Assembly (NCBI RefSeq): GCF_038502225.1
Contig: NC_091298.1
Coordinates: forward strand, 39,695,925 to 39,759,924
Length of the DNA: 64,000 nt
Direction: 5' to 3'
Source of the DNA: Cherax quadricarinatus
Lineage: Eukaryota > Arthropoda > Malacostraca > Decapoda > Parastacidae
Below are positions 49,109 through 63,625 of the stretch, one piece after another (the stretch's first letter is position 1; each line of letters starts with the position of its first letter). The notes under the pieces were generated by a model that saw only the letters and a program-made list of their open reading frames with translations, did not search any database and had not been told where the DNA came from. A program made the translations under genes and the position numbers.

Positions 49109-52100
49109 GTAAAATGGAAATAATTTTTTTTTTTGAAATATGAAGAAATATTGAACTGTATTGTTCACATCTGGTAGATGGTGGTATTAGTGATGATGAG
49201 CATGTACAACACACGCCAACACTAGCTGCACCAACACTAGCTGCACCAACACTAGCTGCACCAACACTAGCTGCACCAACACTAACTGCACGAACACTAG
49301 CTGCACCAACACTAGCTGCACCAACACTAGCTGCGCCAACACTCGCTGCGCCAACACTAGCTGCACCAACACTAGCTGCACCAACACTAACTGCACCAAC
49401 ACTCGCTGCGCCAACACTAGCTGCGCTAACACTAGCTGCGCCAACACTAGCTGCACCAACACTAGCTGCACCAACACCAGCTGCACCAACACTACCTGCA
49501 CCAACACTCGCTGCGCCAACACTAGCTGCGCCAACACTAGCTGCACCAACACTAGCTGCGCCAACACTAGCTGCGCAACACTAGCTGCACCAACACTAGC
49601 TGCATCAACACTAGCTGCACCAACACTAGCTGCACCAACACTAGCTGCACCAACACTAGCTGCACCAACACTAGCTGCGCCAACACTCGCTGCGCCAACA
49701 CTAGCTGCGCCAACACTAGCTGCGCCAACACTAGCTGCACCAACACTAGCTGCACCAACACTAACTGCACCAACACTAGCTGCACCAACACTAGCTGCAC
49801 CAACACTAGCTGCGCCAACACTAGCTGCGCCAACACTAGCTGCACCAACACTAGCTGCACCAACACTAGCAGCGCCAACACTAGCTGCGCCAACACTAGC
49901 TGCACCAACACTAGCTGCACCAACACTAGCTGCGCCAACACTAGCTGCACCAACACTAGCTGCACCAAAACTAGCTGCACCAACACTAGCTGCGCCAACA
50001 CTAGCTGCGCCAACACTAGCTGCACCAACACTAGCTGCACCAACACTAGCTGCGCCAACACTAGCTGCGCCAACACTAGCTGCACCAACACTAGCTGCGC
50101 CAACACTAGCTGCACCAACACTAGCTGCGCCAACACTAGCTGCGCTAACACTAGCTGCGCCAACACTAGCTGCGCCAACACTAGCTGCAGCAACACTAGC
50201 TGCGCCAACACTAGCTGCGCCAACACTAGCTGCACCAACACTAGCTGCACCAACACTAGCTGCACCAACACTAGCTGCGCCAACACTAGCTGCGCCAACA
50301 CTAGCTGCACCAACACTAGCTGCACCAACACTAGCTGCGCCAACACTAGCTGCGCCAACACTAGCTGCACCAACACTAGCTGCACCAACACTAGCTGCGC
50401 CAACACTAGCTGCACCAACACTAGCTGCGCCAACACTAGCTGCACCAACACTAGCTGCGCCAACACTAGCTGCGCCAACACTAGCTGCACCAACACTAGC
50501 TGCGCCATCACTAGCTGCACCAACACTAGCTGCACCAACACTAGCTGCACCAACACTAGCTGCGCCAACACTAGCTGCGCCAACACTAGCTGCGCCAACA
50601 CTAGCTGCGCCAACACTAGCTGCGCCAACACTAGCTGCGCCAACACTAGCTGCACCAACACTAGCTGCGCCAACACTAGCTGCACCAACACTAGCTGCAC
50701 CAACACTAACTGCGCCAACACTAGCTGCGCCAACACTAGCTGCGCCAACACTAGCTGCGCCAACACTAGCTGCGCCAACACTAGCTGCACCAACACTAGC
50801 TGCACCAACACTAGCTGCGCCAACACTAGCTGCGCCAACACTAGCTGCGCCAACACTAGCTGCACCAACACTAGCTGCACCAACACCAGCTGCGCCAACA
50901 CTAGCTGCGCCAACACTAGCTGCACCAACACTAGCTGCACCAACACTAGCTGCGCCAACACTAGCTGCACCAACACTAGCTGCGCCAACACTACCTGCGC
51001 CAACACTAGCTGCACCAACACTAGCTGCATCAACACTAGCTGCACCAACACTAGCTGCACCAACACTAGTTGCGCCAACACTAGCTGCACCAACACTAGC
51101 TGCGCCAACACTAGCTGCACCAACACTAGCTGCACCAACACTAGCTGCGCCAACACTAGCTGCACCAACACTAGCTGCGCCAACACTAGCTGCGCCAACA
51201 CTAGCTGCGCCAACACTAGCTGCGCCAACACTAGCTGCACCAACACTAGCTGCGCCAACACTAGCTGCGCCAACACTAGCTGCGCCAACACTAGCTGCAC
51301 CAACACTAGCTGCGCCAACACTAGCTGCACCAACACTAGCTGCGCCAACACTAGCTGCACAAACACTAGCTGCGCCAACACTAGCTGCGCCAACACTAGC
51401 TGCACCAACACTAACTTCACCAACACTAGCTGCACCAACACTAGCTGCACCAACACTAGCTGCGCCAACACTAGCTGCACCAACACTAGCTGCGCCAACA
51501 CTAGCAGCACCAACACTAGCTGCACCAACACTAGCTGCGCCAACACTAGCTGCGCTAACACTAGCTGCGCCAACACTAGCTGCGCCAACACTAGCTGCAC
51601 CAACACTAGCTGCACCAACACTAGCTGCGCCAACACTAGCTGCGCCAACACTAGCAGCACCAACACTAGCTGCGCCAACACTAGCTGCGCCAACACTAGC
51701 TGCGCCAACACTAGCTGCACCAACACTAGCTGCGCCAACACTAGCTGCACTAACACTAGCTGCGCCAACACTAGCTGCAGCAACACTAGCTGCGCCAACA
51801 CTTGCTGCGCCAACATTAGCTGCACCAACACTATTTGCGCCAACACTAGCTGCATCAACACTAGCTGCGCCAACACTAGCTGCACCAACACTAGCTGCGC
51901 CAACACTAGCTGCACCAACACTAGCTGCGCCAACACTAGCTGCGCCAACATTAGCTGCACCAACACTATCTGCGCCAACACTAGCTGCATCAACACTAGC
52001 TGCGCCAACACTAGCTGCACCAACACTAGCTGCGCCAACACTAGCTGCACCAACACTAGCTGCACCAACACTAGCTGCGCCAACACTAGCTGTGCCAACA

Positions 52101-54479
52101 CTAGCTGCACCAACACTAGCTGCGCCAACACTAGCTGCGCCAACACTAGCTGCACCAACACTAGCTGAGCCAACACTAGCTGCATCAACACTAGCTGCGC
52201 CAACACTAGCTGCACCAACACTAGCTGCGCCAACACTAGCTGCACCAACACTAGCTGCACCAACACTAGCTGCACCAACACTAGCTGCGCCAACACTAGC
52301 TGCGCCAACACTAGCTGCACCAACACTAGCTGCGCCCACACTAACTGAACCAACACTAGCTGCATCAACACTAGCTGCGCCAACACTAGCTGCATCAACA
52401 CTTGCTGCGCCAACACTAGCTGCACCAACACTAGCTGCGCCAACATTAGCTGCGCCAACATTAGCTGCACGAACACTAGCTGCACCAACACTACCTGCAT
52501 CAACACTAGCTGTGCCAACACTAGCTGCACCAACACTAGCTGCGCCAACACTAGCTGCGCCAACACTAGCTGCACCAACACTAGCTGAGCCAACACTAGC
52601 TGCATCAACACTAGCTGCGCCAACACTAGCTGCACCAACACTAGCTGCGCCAACACTAGCTGCACCAACACTAGCTGCGCCAACACTAGCTGCACCAACA
52701 CTAGCTGCGCCCACACTAACTGCACCAACACTAGCTGCATCAACACTAGCTGCGCCAACACTAGCTGCATGAACACTAGCTGCGCCAACACTAGCTGCAC
52801 CAACACTAGCTGCGCCAACACTAGCTGCGCCAACACTAGCTGCACCAACACTAGCTGCACCAACACTAGCTGCATCAACACTAGCTGCGCCAACACTAGC
52901 TGCGCCCACACTAGCTGCACCAACACTAGCTGCACCAACACTAGCTGCACCAACACTAGCTGCACCAACACTAACTGCTCCAACACTAGCTGCACCAACA
53001 CTTGCTGCGCCAACGCTAGCAGCACCAACACTAGCTGCACAAACACTAGCTGTACCAACACTAGCTGGGCCAACACTAACTGCTGCACCAACATTAGCTG
53101 CGCCAACACTAGCTGCACCAACACTAGCTGCACCAACACTAGCTGCACCAACACTAGCTGCACGAACACTAGTTGCACCAACACTAGCTGCGCCAACACT
53201 AGCTGCACCAACACTAGCTGCACCAACACTAGCTGCGCCAACACTAGCTGCACCAACACTAGCTGCGCCAACACTAGCTGCGCCAACACTAGCTGCACCA
53301 ACACTAGCTGCGCCAACACTAGCTGCACCAACACTAGCTGCACCAACACTAGCTGCACCAACACTAGCTGCGCCAACACTAGCTGCACCAACACTAGCTG
53401 CACCAACACTAGCTGCGCCAACACTAGCTGCACCAACACTAGCTGCGCCAACACTAGCTGCGCCAACACTAGCTGCGCCAACACTAGCTGCGCCAACACT
53501 AGCTGCGCCAACACTAGCTGCGCCAACACTAGCTGCACCAACACTAGTTGCACCAACACTAGCTGCACCAACACTAGCTGAGCCAACACTAGCTGCACCA
53601 ACACTAGCTGCGCCAACACTAGCTGCACCAACACTAGCTGCACCAACACTAGCTGCATCAACACTAGCTGCGCCAACACTAGCTGCGCCAACACTAGCTG
53701 CGCCAACACTAGCTGCACCAACACTAGCTGCACCAACACTAGCTGCGCCAACACTAGCTGCACCAACACTAGCTGCACCAACACTAGCTGCGCCAACACT
53801 AGCTGAACTAACACTAGCTGCGCCAACACTAGCTGCTACAACACTAGCTGCGCCAACACTAGCTGCATCAACACTAGCCAACACTAGCTGCACGAACACT
53901 AGTTGCACCAACACTAGCTGCGCCAACACTAGCTGCACCAACACTAGCTACACCAACACTAGCTGCGCCAACACTAGCTGCACCAACACTAGCTGCACCA
54001 ACACTAGCTGCACCAACACTAGCTGCACGAACACTAGTTGCACCAACACTAGCTGCGCCAACACTAGCTGCACCAACACTAGCTACACCAACACTAGCTG
54101 CACCAACACTAGCTGCGTGAACACTAGCTGCGTGAACACTAGCTGCGCCAACACTAGCTGCACCAACACTAGCTGCACCAACACTAGCTGCACCAACACT
54201 AGCTGCACCAACACTAGCTGCACCAACACTAGCTGCGCCAACACTAGCTGCGCCAACACTAGCTGCACCAACACTAGCTGCACCAACACTAGCTGCACCA
54301 ACACTAGCTGCACCAACACTAGCTGCACCAACACTAGCTGCACCAACACTAGCTGCGCCAACACTAGCTGCACCAACACTAGCTGCGCCAACACTAGCTG
54401 CACCAACACTAGCTGCACCAACACTAGCTGCGCCAACACTAGCTGCGCCAACACTAGCTGCACCAACACTAGCTGCACC

Positions 54480-57400
54480 AACACTAGCTGCACCAACACT
54501 AGCTGCGCCAACACTAGCTGCACCAACACTAGCTGCACCAACACTAGCTGCGCCAACACTAGCTGCACCAACACTAGCTGCGCCAACACTAGCTGCACCA
54601 ACACTAGCTGCACCAACACTAGCTGCGCCAACACTAGCTGCACCAACACTAGCTGCGCCAACACTAGCTGCATCAACACTAGCTGCGCCAACACTAGCTG
54701 CATCAACACTAGCTGCGCCAACACTAGCTGCACCAACACTAGCTGCGCCAACACTAGCTGCACCAACACTAGCTGCACCAACACTAGCTGCGCCAATACT
54801 AGCTGCGCCAACACTAGCTGCACCAACACTAGCTGCGCCAACACTAGCTGCGCCAACACTAGCTGCACCAACACTAGCTGAGCCAACACTAGCTGCATCA
54901 ACACTAGCTGCGCCAACACTAGCTGCACCAACACTAGCTGCGCCAACACTAGCTGCACCAACACTAGCTGCACCAACACTAGCTGCACCAACACTAGCTG
55001 CGCCAACACTAGCTGCGCCAACACTAGCTGCACCAACACTAGCTGCGCCCACACTAACTGCACCAACACTAGCTGCATCAACACTAGCTGCGCCAACACT
55101 AGCTGCATCAACACTAGCTGCGCCAACACTAGCTGCACCAACACTAGCTGCGCCAACATTAGCTGCGCCAACATTAGCTGCACGAACACTAGCTGCACCA
55201 ACACTAGCTGCATCAACACTAGCTGCGCCAACACTAGCTGCACCAACACTAGCTGCGCCAACACTAGCTGCGCCAACACTAGCTGCACCAACACTAGCTG
55301 AGCCAACACTAGCTGCATCAACACTAGCTGCGCCAACACTAGCTGCACCAACACTAGCTGCGCCAACACTAGCTGCACCAACACTAGCTGCTCCAACACT
55401 AGCTGCGCCAACACTAGCTGCGCCCACACTAACTGCACCAACACTAGCTGCATCAACACTAGCTGCGCCAACACTAGCTGCATCAACACTATCTGCGCCA
55501 ACACTAGCTGCACCAACACTAGCTGGGCCAACACTAGCTGCGCCAACACTAGCTACACCAACACTAGCTGCACCAACACTAGCTGCATCAACACTAGCTG
55601 CGCCAACACTAGCTGCGCCCACACTAGCTGCACCAACACTAGCTGCACCAACACTAGCTGCACCAACACTAGCTGCACCAACACTAACTGCACCAACACT
55701 AGCTGCACCAACACTTGCTGCGCCAACGCTAGCAGCACCAACACTAGCTGCACAAACACTAGCTGCACCAACACTAGCTGGGCCAACACTAACTGCACCA
55801 ACATTAGCTGCACCAACACTAGCTGCACCAACACTAGCTGCACCAACGCTAGCAGCACCAACACTAGCTGCACCAACACTAGCTTCACCAACACTAGCTG
55901 CGCCAACACTAGCTGCACCAACACTAGCTGCACCAAGACTCGCTGCGCCAACACCAGCTGCACCAACACTAGCTGCGCCAACACTAGCTGCGCCAACACT
56001 AGCTGCACCAACACTAGCTGAGCCAACACTCGCTGCATCAACACTAGCTGTGCCAACACTAGCTGCACCAACACTAGCTGCGCCAACACTAGCTGCACCA
56101 ACACTAACTGCACCAACACTAGCTGCACCAACACTAGCTGCGCCAACACTAGCTGCGCCAACACTAGCTGCACCAACACTAGCTGCGCCCACACTAACTG
56201 CACCAACACTAGCTGCTCCAACACTAGCTGCACCAACACTAGCTGCGCCAACACTAGCTGCGCCAACACTAGCTGCACCAACACTAGCTGCATCAACACT
56301 AGCTGCATCAACACTAGCTGCGCCAACACTAGCTGCGTCCACACTAGCTGCACCAACACTTGCTGCACCAACACTAGCTGCACCAACACTTGCTGCGCCA
56401 ACACTAGCTGCACCAACACTAACTGCACCAACACTAGCTGCACCAACACTTGCTGCGCCAACGCTAGCAGCACCAACACTAGCTGCACAAACACTAGCTG
56501 CACCAACACTAGCTGGGCCAACACTAACTGCACCAACATTAGCTGCACCAACACTAGCTGCACCAACACTAGCTGCACCAACGCTAGCAGCACGAACACT
56601 ATCTGCACAAACACTAGCTGCACCATCACTAGCTGGGCCAACACTAGCCGGGCCAACACTAGCTGTACCAACACTAGCTGCACCAACACTAGCTGCACCA
56701 ACACTAGCTGCACCAACACTAGCTGCACCAACACTACCTGCACCAACACTAGCTGTACCAACACTAGCTGCACCAACATTAACTGCACCAACACCAGCTA
56801 CTCCAACACTAGTCTGCACCAACATTAACTGCACCAACACCAGCTACACCAACACTACCTGCACCAACATTAGCTGCACCAACACTATCTGCGCCAACAC
56901 TAGCTGCATCAACACTAGCTGCACCAACACTAGCTGCGCCAACACTAGCTGCACCAACACTAGCTGCGCCAACACTAGCTGCACCAACACTAGCTGCGCC
57001 AACATTAGCTGCACCAACACTATCTGCGCCAACACTAGCTGCATCAACACTAGCTGCGCCAACACTAGCTGCACCAACACTAGCTGCGCCAACACTAGCT
57101 GCACCAACACTAGCTGCACCAACACTAGCTGCGCCAACACTAGCTGCGCCAACACTAGCTGCACCAACACTAGCTGCGCCAACACTAGCTGCGCCAACAC
57201 TAGCTGCACCAACACTAGCTGAGCCAACACTAGCTGCATCAACACTAGCTGCGCCAACACTAGCTGCACCAACACTAGCTGCGCCAACACTAGCTGCACC
57301 AACACTAGCTGCACCAACACTAGCTGCACCAACACTAGCTGCGCCAACACTAGCTGCGCCAACACTAGCTGCACCAACACTAGCTGCGCCCACACTAACT

Positions 57401-60400
57401 GAACCAACACTAGCTGCATCAACACTAGCTGCGCCAACACTAGCTGCATCAACACTTGCTGCGCCAACACTAGCTGCACCAACACTAGCTGCGCCAACAT
57501 TAGCTGCGCCAACATTAGCTGCACGAACACTAGCTGCACCAACACTACCTGCATCAACACTAGCTGTGCCAACACTAGCTGCACCAACACTAGCTGCGCC
57601 AACACTAGCTGCGCCAACACTAGCTGCACCAACACTAGCTGAGCCAACACTAGCTGCATCAACACTAGCTGCGCCAACACTAGCTGCACCAACACTAGCT
57701 GCGCCAACACTAGCTGCACCAACACTAGCTGCACCAACACTAGCTGCGCCAACACTAGCTGCGCCCACACTAACTGCACCAACACTAGCTGCATCAACAC
57801 TAGCTGCGCCAACACTAGCTGCATCAACACTATCTGCGCCAACACTAGCTGCACCAACACTAGCTGGGCCAACACTAGCTGCGCCAACACTAGCTGCACC
57901 AACACTAGCTGCACCAACACTAGCTGGATCAACACTAGCTGCGCCAACACTAGCTGCGCCCCCACTAGGTGTACCAACACTAGCTGCACCAACACTAGCT
58001 GCACCAACACTAGCTGCACCAACACTAACTGCTCCAACACTAGCTGCACCAACACTTGCTGCGCCAACGCTAGCAGCACCAACACTAGCTGCACAAACAC
58101 TAGCTGCACCAACACTAGCTGGGCCAACACTAACTGCACCAACATTAGCTGCACCAACACTAGCTGCACCAACACTAGCTGCACCAACGCTAGCAGCACC
58201 AACACTAGCTGCACCAACACTAGCTTCACCAACACTAGCTGCGCCAACACTAGCTGCACCAACACTAGCTGCACCAAGACTCGCTGCGCCAACACCAGCT
58301 GCACCAACACTAGCTGCGCCAACACTAGCTGCGCCAACACTAGCTGCACCAACACTAGCTGAGCCAACACTCGCTGCATCAACACTAGCTGTGCCAACAC
58401 TAGCTGCACCAACACTAGCTGCTCCAACACTAGCTGCACCAACACTAACTGCACCAACACTAGCTGCACCAACACTAGCTGCGCCAACACTAGCTGCGCC
58501 AACACTAGCTGCACCAACACTAGCTGCGCCCACACTAACTGCACCAACACTAGCTGTGCCAACACTAGCTGCACCAACACTAGCTGCGCCAACACTAGCT
58601 GCGCCAACACTAGCTGCACCAACACTAGCTGCACCAACACTAGCTGCATCAACACTAGCTGCGCCAACACTAGCTGCGCCCACACTAGCTGCACCAACAC
58701 TAGCTGCACCAACACTAGCTGCATCAACACTTGCTGCGCCAACACTAGCTGCACCAACACTAACTGCACCAACACTAGCTGCACCAACACTAGCTGCGCC
58801 AACGCTAGCAGCACCAACACTAGCTGCACAAACACTAGCTGCACAAACACTAGCTGGGCCAACACTAACTGCACCAACATTAGCTGCACCAACAATAGCT
58901 GCACCAACACTAGCTGCACCAACGCTAGCAGCACGAACACTATCTGCACAAACACTAGCTGCACCATCACTAGCTGGGCCAACACTAGCCGGGCCAACAA
59001 TAGCTGTACCAACACTAGCTGCACCAACACTAGCTGCACCAACACTAGCTGCACCAACACTAGCTGCACCAACACTACCTGCACCAACACTAGCTGTACC
59101 AACACTAGCTGCACCAACATTAACTGCACCAACACCAGCTACTCCAACACTAGTCTGCACCAACATTAACTGCACCAACACCAGCTACACCAACACTAGC
59201 TGCACCAACACTAGCTGCGCCAACACTCGCTGCGCCAACACTAGTCTGCACCAACACTAGTCTGCACCAACACCAGTTGCACCAACACTAGTCTGCACCA
59301 ACACTAACTGCACTAACACCAGCCTCACCAACACTAGCTGCACCAACACTAGCTGCACCAACACTAGCTGCACCAACACTAGCTGCACCAACACTAGCTG
59401 CGCCAACACTAGCTGCGCCAACACTAGCTGCACCAACACTAGCTGCACCAACACTAGCTGCGCCAACACTAGCTGCGCCAACACTAGCTGCACCAACACT
59501 AGCTGCACCAACACTAGCTGCGCCAACACTAGCTGCACCAACACTAGCTGCGCCAACACTAGCTGCACCAACACTAGCTGCGCCAACACTAGCTGCGCCA
59601 ACACTAGCTGCACCAACACTAGCTGCGCCATCACTAGCTGCACCAACACTAGCTTCACCAACACTAGCTGCACCAACACTAGCTGCGCCAACACTAGCTG
59701 CGCCAACACTAGCTGCGCCAACACTAGCTGCGCCAACACTAGCTGCGCCAACACTAGCTGCACCAACACTAGCTGCACCAACACTAGCTGCGCCAACACT
59801 AGCTGCGCCAACACTAGCTGCGCCAACACTAGCTGCGCCAACACTAGCTGCGCCAACACTAGCTGCACCAACACTAGCTGCGCCAACACTAGCTGCGCCA
59901 ACACTAGCTGCACCAACACTAGCTGCGCTGCAAACACTAGCTGCACCAACACTAGCTGCACCAACACTAGCTGCACCAACACTAGCTGCGCCAACACTAG
60001 CTGCACCAACACTAGCTGCACCAACACTAGCTGCACCAACACTAGCTGCGCCAACACTAGCTGCGCCAACACTAGCTGCACCAACACTAGCTGCACCAAC
60101 ACTAGCTGCATCAACACTAGCTGCGCCAACACTAGCTGCACCAACACTAGCTGCGCCAACACTAGCTGCACCAACACTAGCTGCGCCAACACTAGCTGCA
60201 CCAACACTAGCTGCACCAACACTAGCTGCGCCAACACTAGCTGCGCCAACACTAGCTGCGCCAACACTAGCTGCGCCAACACTAGCTGCGCCAACACTAG
60301 CTGCGCCAACACTAGCTGCGCCAACACTAGCTGCACCAACACTAGCTGCGCCAACACTAGCTGCACCAACACTAGCTGCGCCAACACTAGCTGCACCAAC

Positions 60401-63257
60401 ACTAGCTGCGCCAACACTAGCTGCGCCAACACTAGCTGCGCCAACACTAGCTGCACCAACACTAGCTGCGCCAACACTAGCTGCACCAACACTAGCTGCA
60501 CCAACACTAGCTGCACCAACACTAGCTGCGCCAACACTAGCTGCACCAACACTAGCTGCACCAACACTAGCTGCGCCAACACTAGCTGCGCCAACACTAG
60601 CTGCACCAACACTAGCTGCGCCAACACTAGCTGCGCCAACCAACACTAGCTGCGCCAACACTAGCTGCACCAACACTAGCTGCGCCAACACTAGCTGCAC
60701 CAACACTAGCTGCGCCAACACTAGCTGCGCCAACACTAGCTGCACCAACACTAGCTGCGCCAACACTAGCTGCGCCAACACTAGCTGCGCCAACACTAGC
60801 TGCGCCAACACTAGCTGCGCCAACACTAGCTGCGCCAACACTAGCTGCGCCAACACTAGCTGCACCAACACTAGCTGCGCCAACACTAGCTGCACCAACA
60901 CTAGCTGCACCAACACTAGCTGCACCAACACTAGCTGCGCCAACACTAGCTGCACCAACACTAGCTGCGCCAACACTAGCTGCATCAACACTAGCTGCAC
61001 CAACACTAGCTGCGCCAACACTAGCTGCACCAACACTAGCTGCGCCAACACTAGCTGCACCAACACTAGCTGCGCCAACATTAGCTGCACCAACACTATC
61101 TGCGCCAACACTAGCTGCATCAACACTAGCTGCGCCAACACTAGCTGCACCAACACTAGCTGCGCCAACACTAGCTGCACCAACACTAGCTGCACCAACA
61201 CTAGCTGCGCCAACACTAGCTGTGCCAACACTAGCTGCACCAACACTAGGTGCGCCAATACTAGCTGCGCCAACACTAGCTGCACCAACACTAGCTGAGC
61301 CAACACTAGCTGCATCAACACTAGCTGCGCCAACACTAGCTGCACCAACACTAGCTGCGCCAACACTAGCTGCACCAACACTAGCTGCACCAACACTAGC
61401 TGCACCAACACTAGCTGCGCCAACACTAGCTGCGCCAACACTAGCTGCACCAACACTAGCTGCGCCCACACTAACTGCACCAACACTAGCTGCATCAACA
61501 CTAGCTGCGCCAACACTAGCTGCATCAACACTAGCTGCGCCAACACTAGCTGCACCAACACTAGCTGCGCCAACATTAGCTGCGCCAACATTAGCTGCAC
61601 GAACACTAGCTGCACCAACACTAGCTGCATCAACACTAGCTGCGCCAACACTAGCTGCACCAACACTAGCTGCGCCAACACTAGCTGCGCCAACACTAGC
61701 TGCACCAACACTAGCTGAGCCAACACTAGCTGCATCAACACTAGCTGCGCCAACACTAGCTGCACCAACACTAGCTGCGCCAACACTAGCTGCACCAACA
61801 CTAGCTGCTCCAACACTAGCTGCGCCAACACTAGCTGCGCCCACACTAACTGCACCAACACTAGCTGCATCAACACTAGCTGCGCCAACACTAGCTGCAT
61901 CAACACTATCTGCGCCAACACTAGCTGCACCAACACTAGCTGGGCCAACACTAGCTGCGCCAACACTAGCTACACCAACACTAGCTGCACCAACACTAGC
62001 TGCATCAACACTAGCTGCGCCAACACTAGCTGCGCCCACACTAGCTGCACCAACACTAGCTGCACCAACACTAGCTGCACCAACACTAGCTGCACCAACA
62101 CTAACTGCACCAACACTAGCTGCACCAACACTTGCTGCGCCAACGCTAGCAGCACCAACACTAGCTGCACAAACACTAGCTGCACCAACACTAGCTGGGC
62201 CAACACTAACTGCACCAACATTAGCTGCACCAACACTAGCTGCACCAACACTAGCTGCACCAACGCTAGCTGCACGAACACTAGCTGCACAAACACTAGC
62301 TGCACCAACACTAGCTGCGCCAACACTAGCTGCACCAACACTAGCTGCACCAAGACTAGCTGCGCCAACACGAGCTGCGCCCACACTAGCTGCGCCAACA
62401 CTCGCTGCGCCAACACTAGCTGCACCAACACTAGCTGAGCCAACACTCGCTGCATCAACACTAGCTGTGCCAACACTAGCTGCACCAACACTAGCTGCGC
62501 CAACACTAGCTGCACCAACACTAACTGCACCAACACTAGCTGCACCAACACTAGCTGCGCCAACACTAGCTGCGCCAACACTAGCTGCACCAACACTAGC
62601 TGCGCCCACACTAACTGCACCAACACTAGCTGCGCCAACACTAGCTGCACCAACACTAGCTGCGCCAACACTAGCTGCGCCAACACTAGCTGCACCAACA
62701 CTAGCTGCACCAACACTAGCTGCATCAACACTAGCTGCGCCAACACTAGCTGCGCCCACACTAGCTGCACCAACACTAGCTGCACCAACACTAGCTGCAC
62801 CAACACTTGCTGCGCCAACACTAGCTGCACCAACACTAACTGCACCAACACTAGCTGCACCAACACTAGCTGCGCCAACGCTAGCAGCACCAACACTAGC
62901 TGCACAAACACTAGCTGCACAAACACTAGCTGGGCCAACACTAACTGCACCAACATTAGCTGCACCAACAATAGCTGCACCAACACTAGCTGCACCAACG
63001 CTAGCAGCACGAACACTATCTGCACAAACACTAGCTGCACCATCACTAGCTGGGCCAACACTAGCCGGGCCAACACTAGCTGTACCAACACTAGCTGCAC
63101 CAACACTAGCTGCACCAACACTAGCTGCACCAACACTAGCTGCACCAACACTACCTGCACCAACACTAGCTGTACCAACACTAGCTGCACCAACATTAAC
63201 TGCACCAACACCAGCTGCTCCAACACTAGTCTGCACCAACATTAACTGCACCAACAC
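54480..63257. repeat. Higher-order copies within the 15-bp array
   Basis: Three blocks end in the same unusual series: GCACGAACACTATCTGCACA, CCATCACTAGCTGGGCCAAC, CACTACCTGCACC, CAACATTAACTGCACC, then ACTAGTCTGCACCAACATTAA. The series ends near 56840, 59181 and 63257. Upstream of each marker the order of rare variants (GCGCCCACAC, CTAGCTTCACC, CCAAGACTCGC) also agrees for over 1 kb. The first two blocks are about 2.34 kb apart; a divergent relative lies at about 51780-53100. The array thus grew by kilobase-scale duplication, not only unit slippage. Confidence 0.85.
59182..60900. repeat. Array segment lacking the higher-order pattern, with phase-breaking junctions
   Basis: More uniform GCA/GCG units resembling 49600-51700, bounded by ACTAGTCTGCACC junction units (59245-59300) and phase slips at 59932 (GCGCTGCAAACAC) and 60639 (GCCAACCAACAC). 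It separates the second and third higher-order copies. Confidence 0.6.
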
Positions 63258-63625
63258 CAGCTACACCAACACTAGCTGCACCAACACTAGCTGCACCAAC
63301 ACTCGCTGCGCCAACACTAGTCTGCACCAACACTAGTCTGCACCAACACCAGTTGCACCAACACTAGTCTGCACCAACACTAATTGCACTAACACCAGCT
63401 TCACCAACACTAGCTGCACCAACACTAGCTGCACCAACACTAGCTGCACCAACACTAGCTGCACCAACACTAACTGCGCCAACACCAGCTGCACCAACAC
63501 TAGCTGCACCAACACTAGCTGCACCAACACTCGCTGCGCCAACACCAGCTGCACCAACACTAGCTGCACCAACACTAACTGCACCAACACTAACTGCACC
63601 AACACTAACTGCACCAACACTAATC

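Larger units (their letters stand above)
49205..63625. repeat. 15-bp minisatellite array (about 14.4 kb, roughly 960 units)
   Basis: CCAACACTAGCTGCA or CCAACACTAGCTGCG repeated head to tail. Frequent variants are CATCAACAC, CTAACTGC, CGCCCACAC, CAACATTAGC and CTGAGCC. Because the unit is five codons long, the array is open in two plus-strand frames (PTLAA, TNTSC) and two minus-strand frames (ASVGA, LVLVQ) for kilobases. Frame-breaking indels occur at 49574, 53089, 53878, 56813, 59153, 59932 and 60639. No frame is preserved across the array, so I do not call a gene. Confidence 0.95.

Noticed and set aside
49187..63620. Open frames of 400 to 1585 codons (ASVGA, LVLVQ, PTLAA, TNTSC repeats) as giant repetitive proteins
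   Set aside because: The 15-bp unit lacks stops in four of six frames, so long frames are automatic. Phase-breaking indels occur throughout and no start, signal or non-repeat domain is attached.
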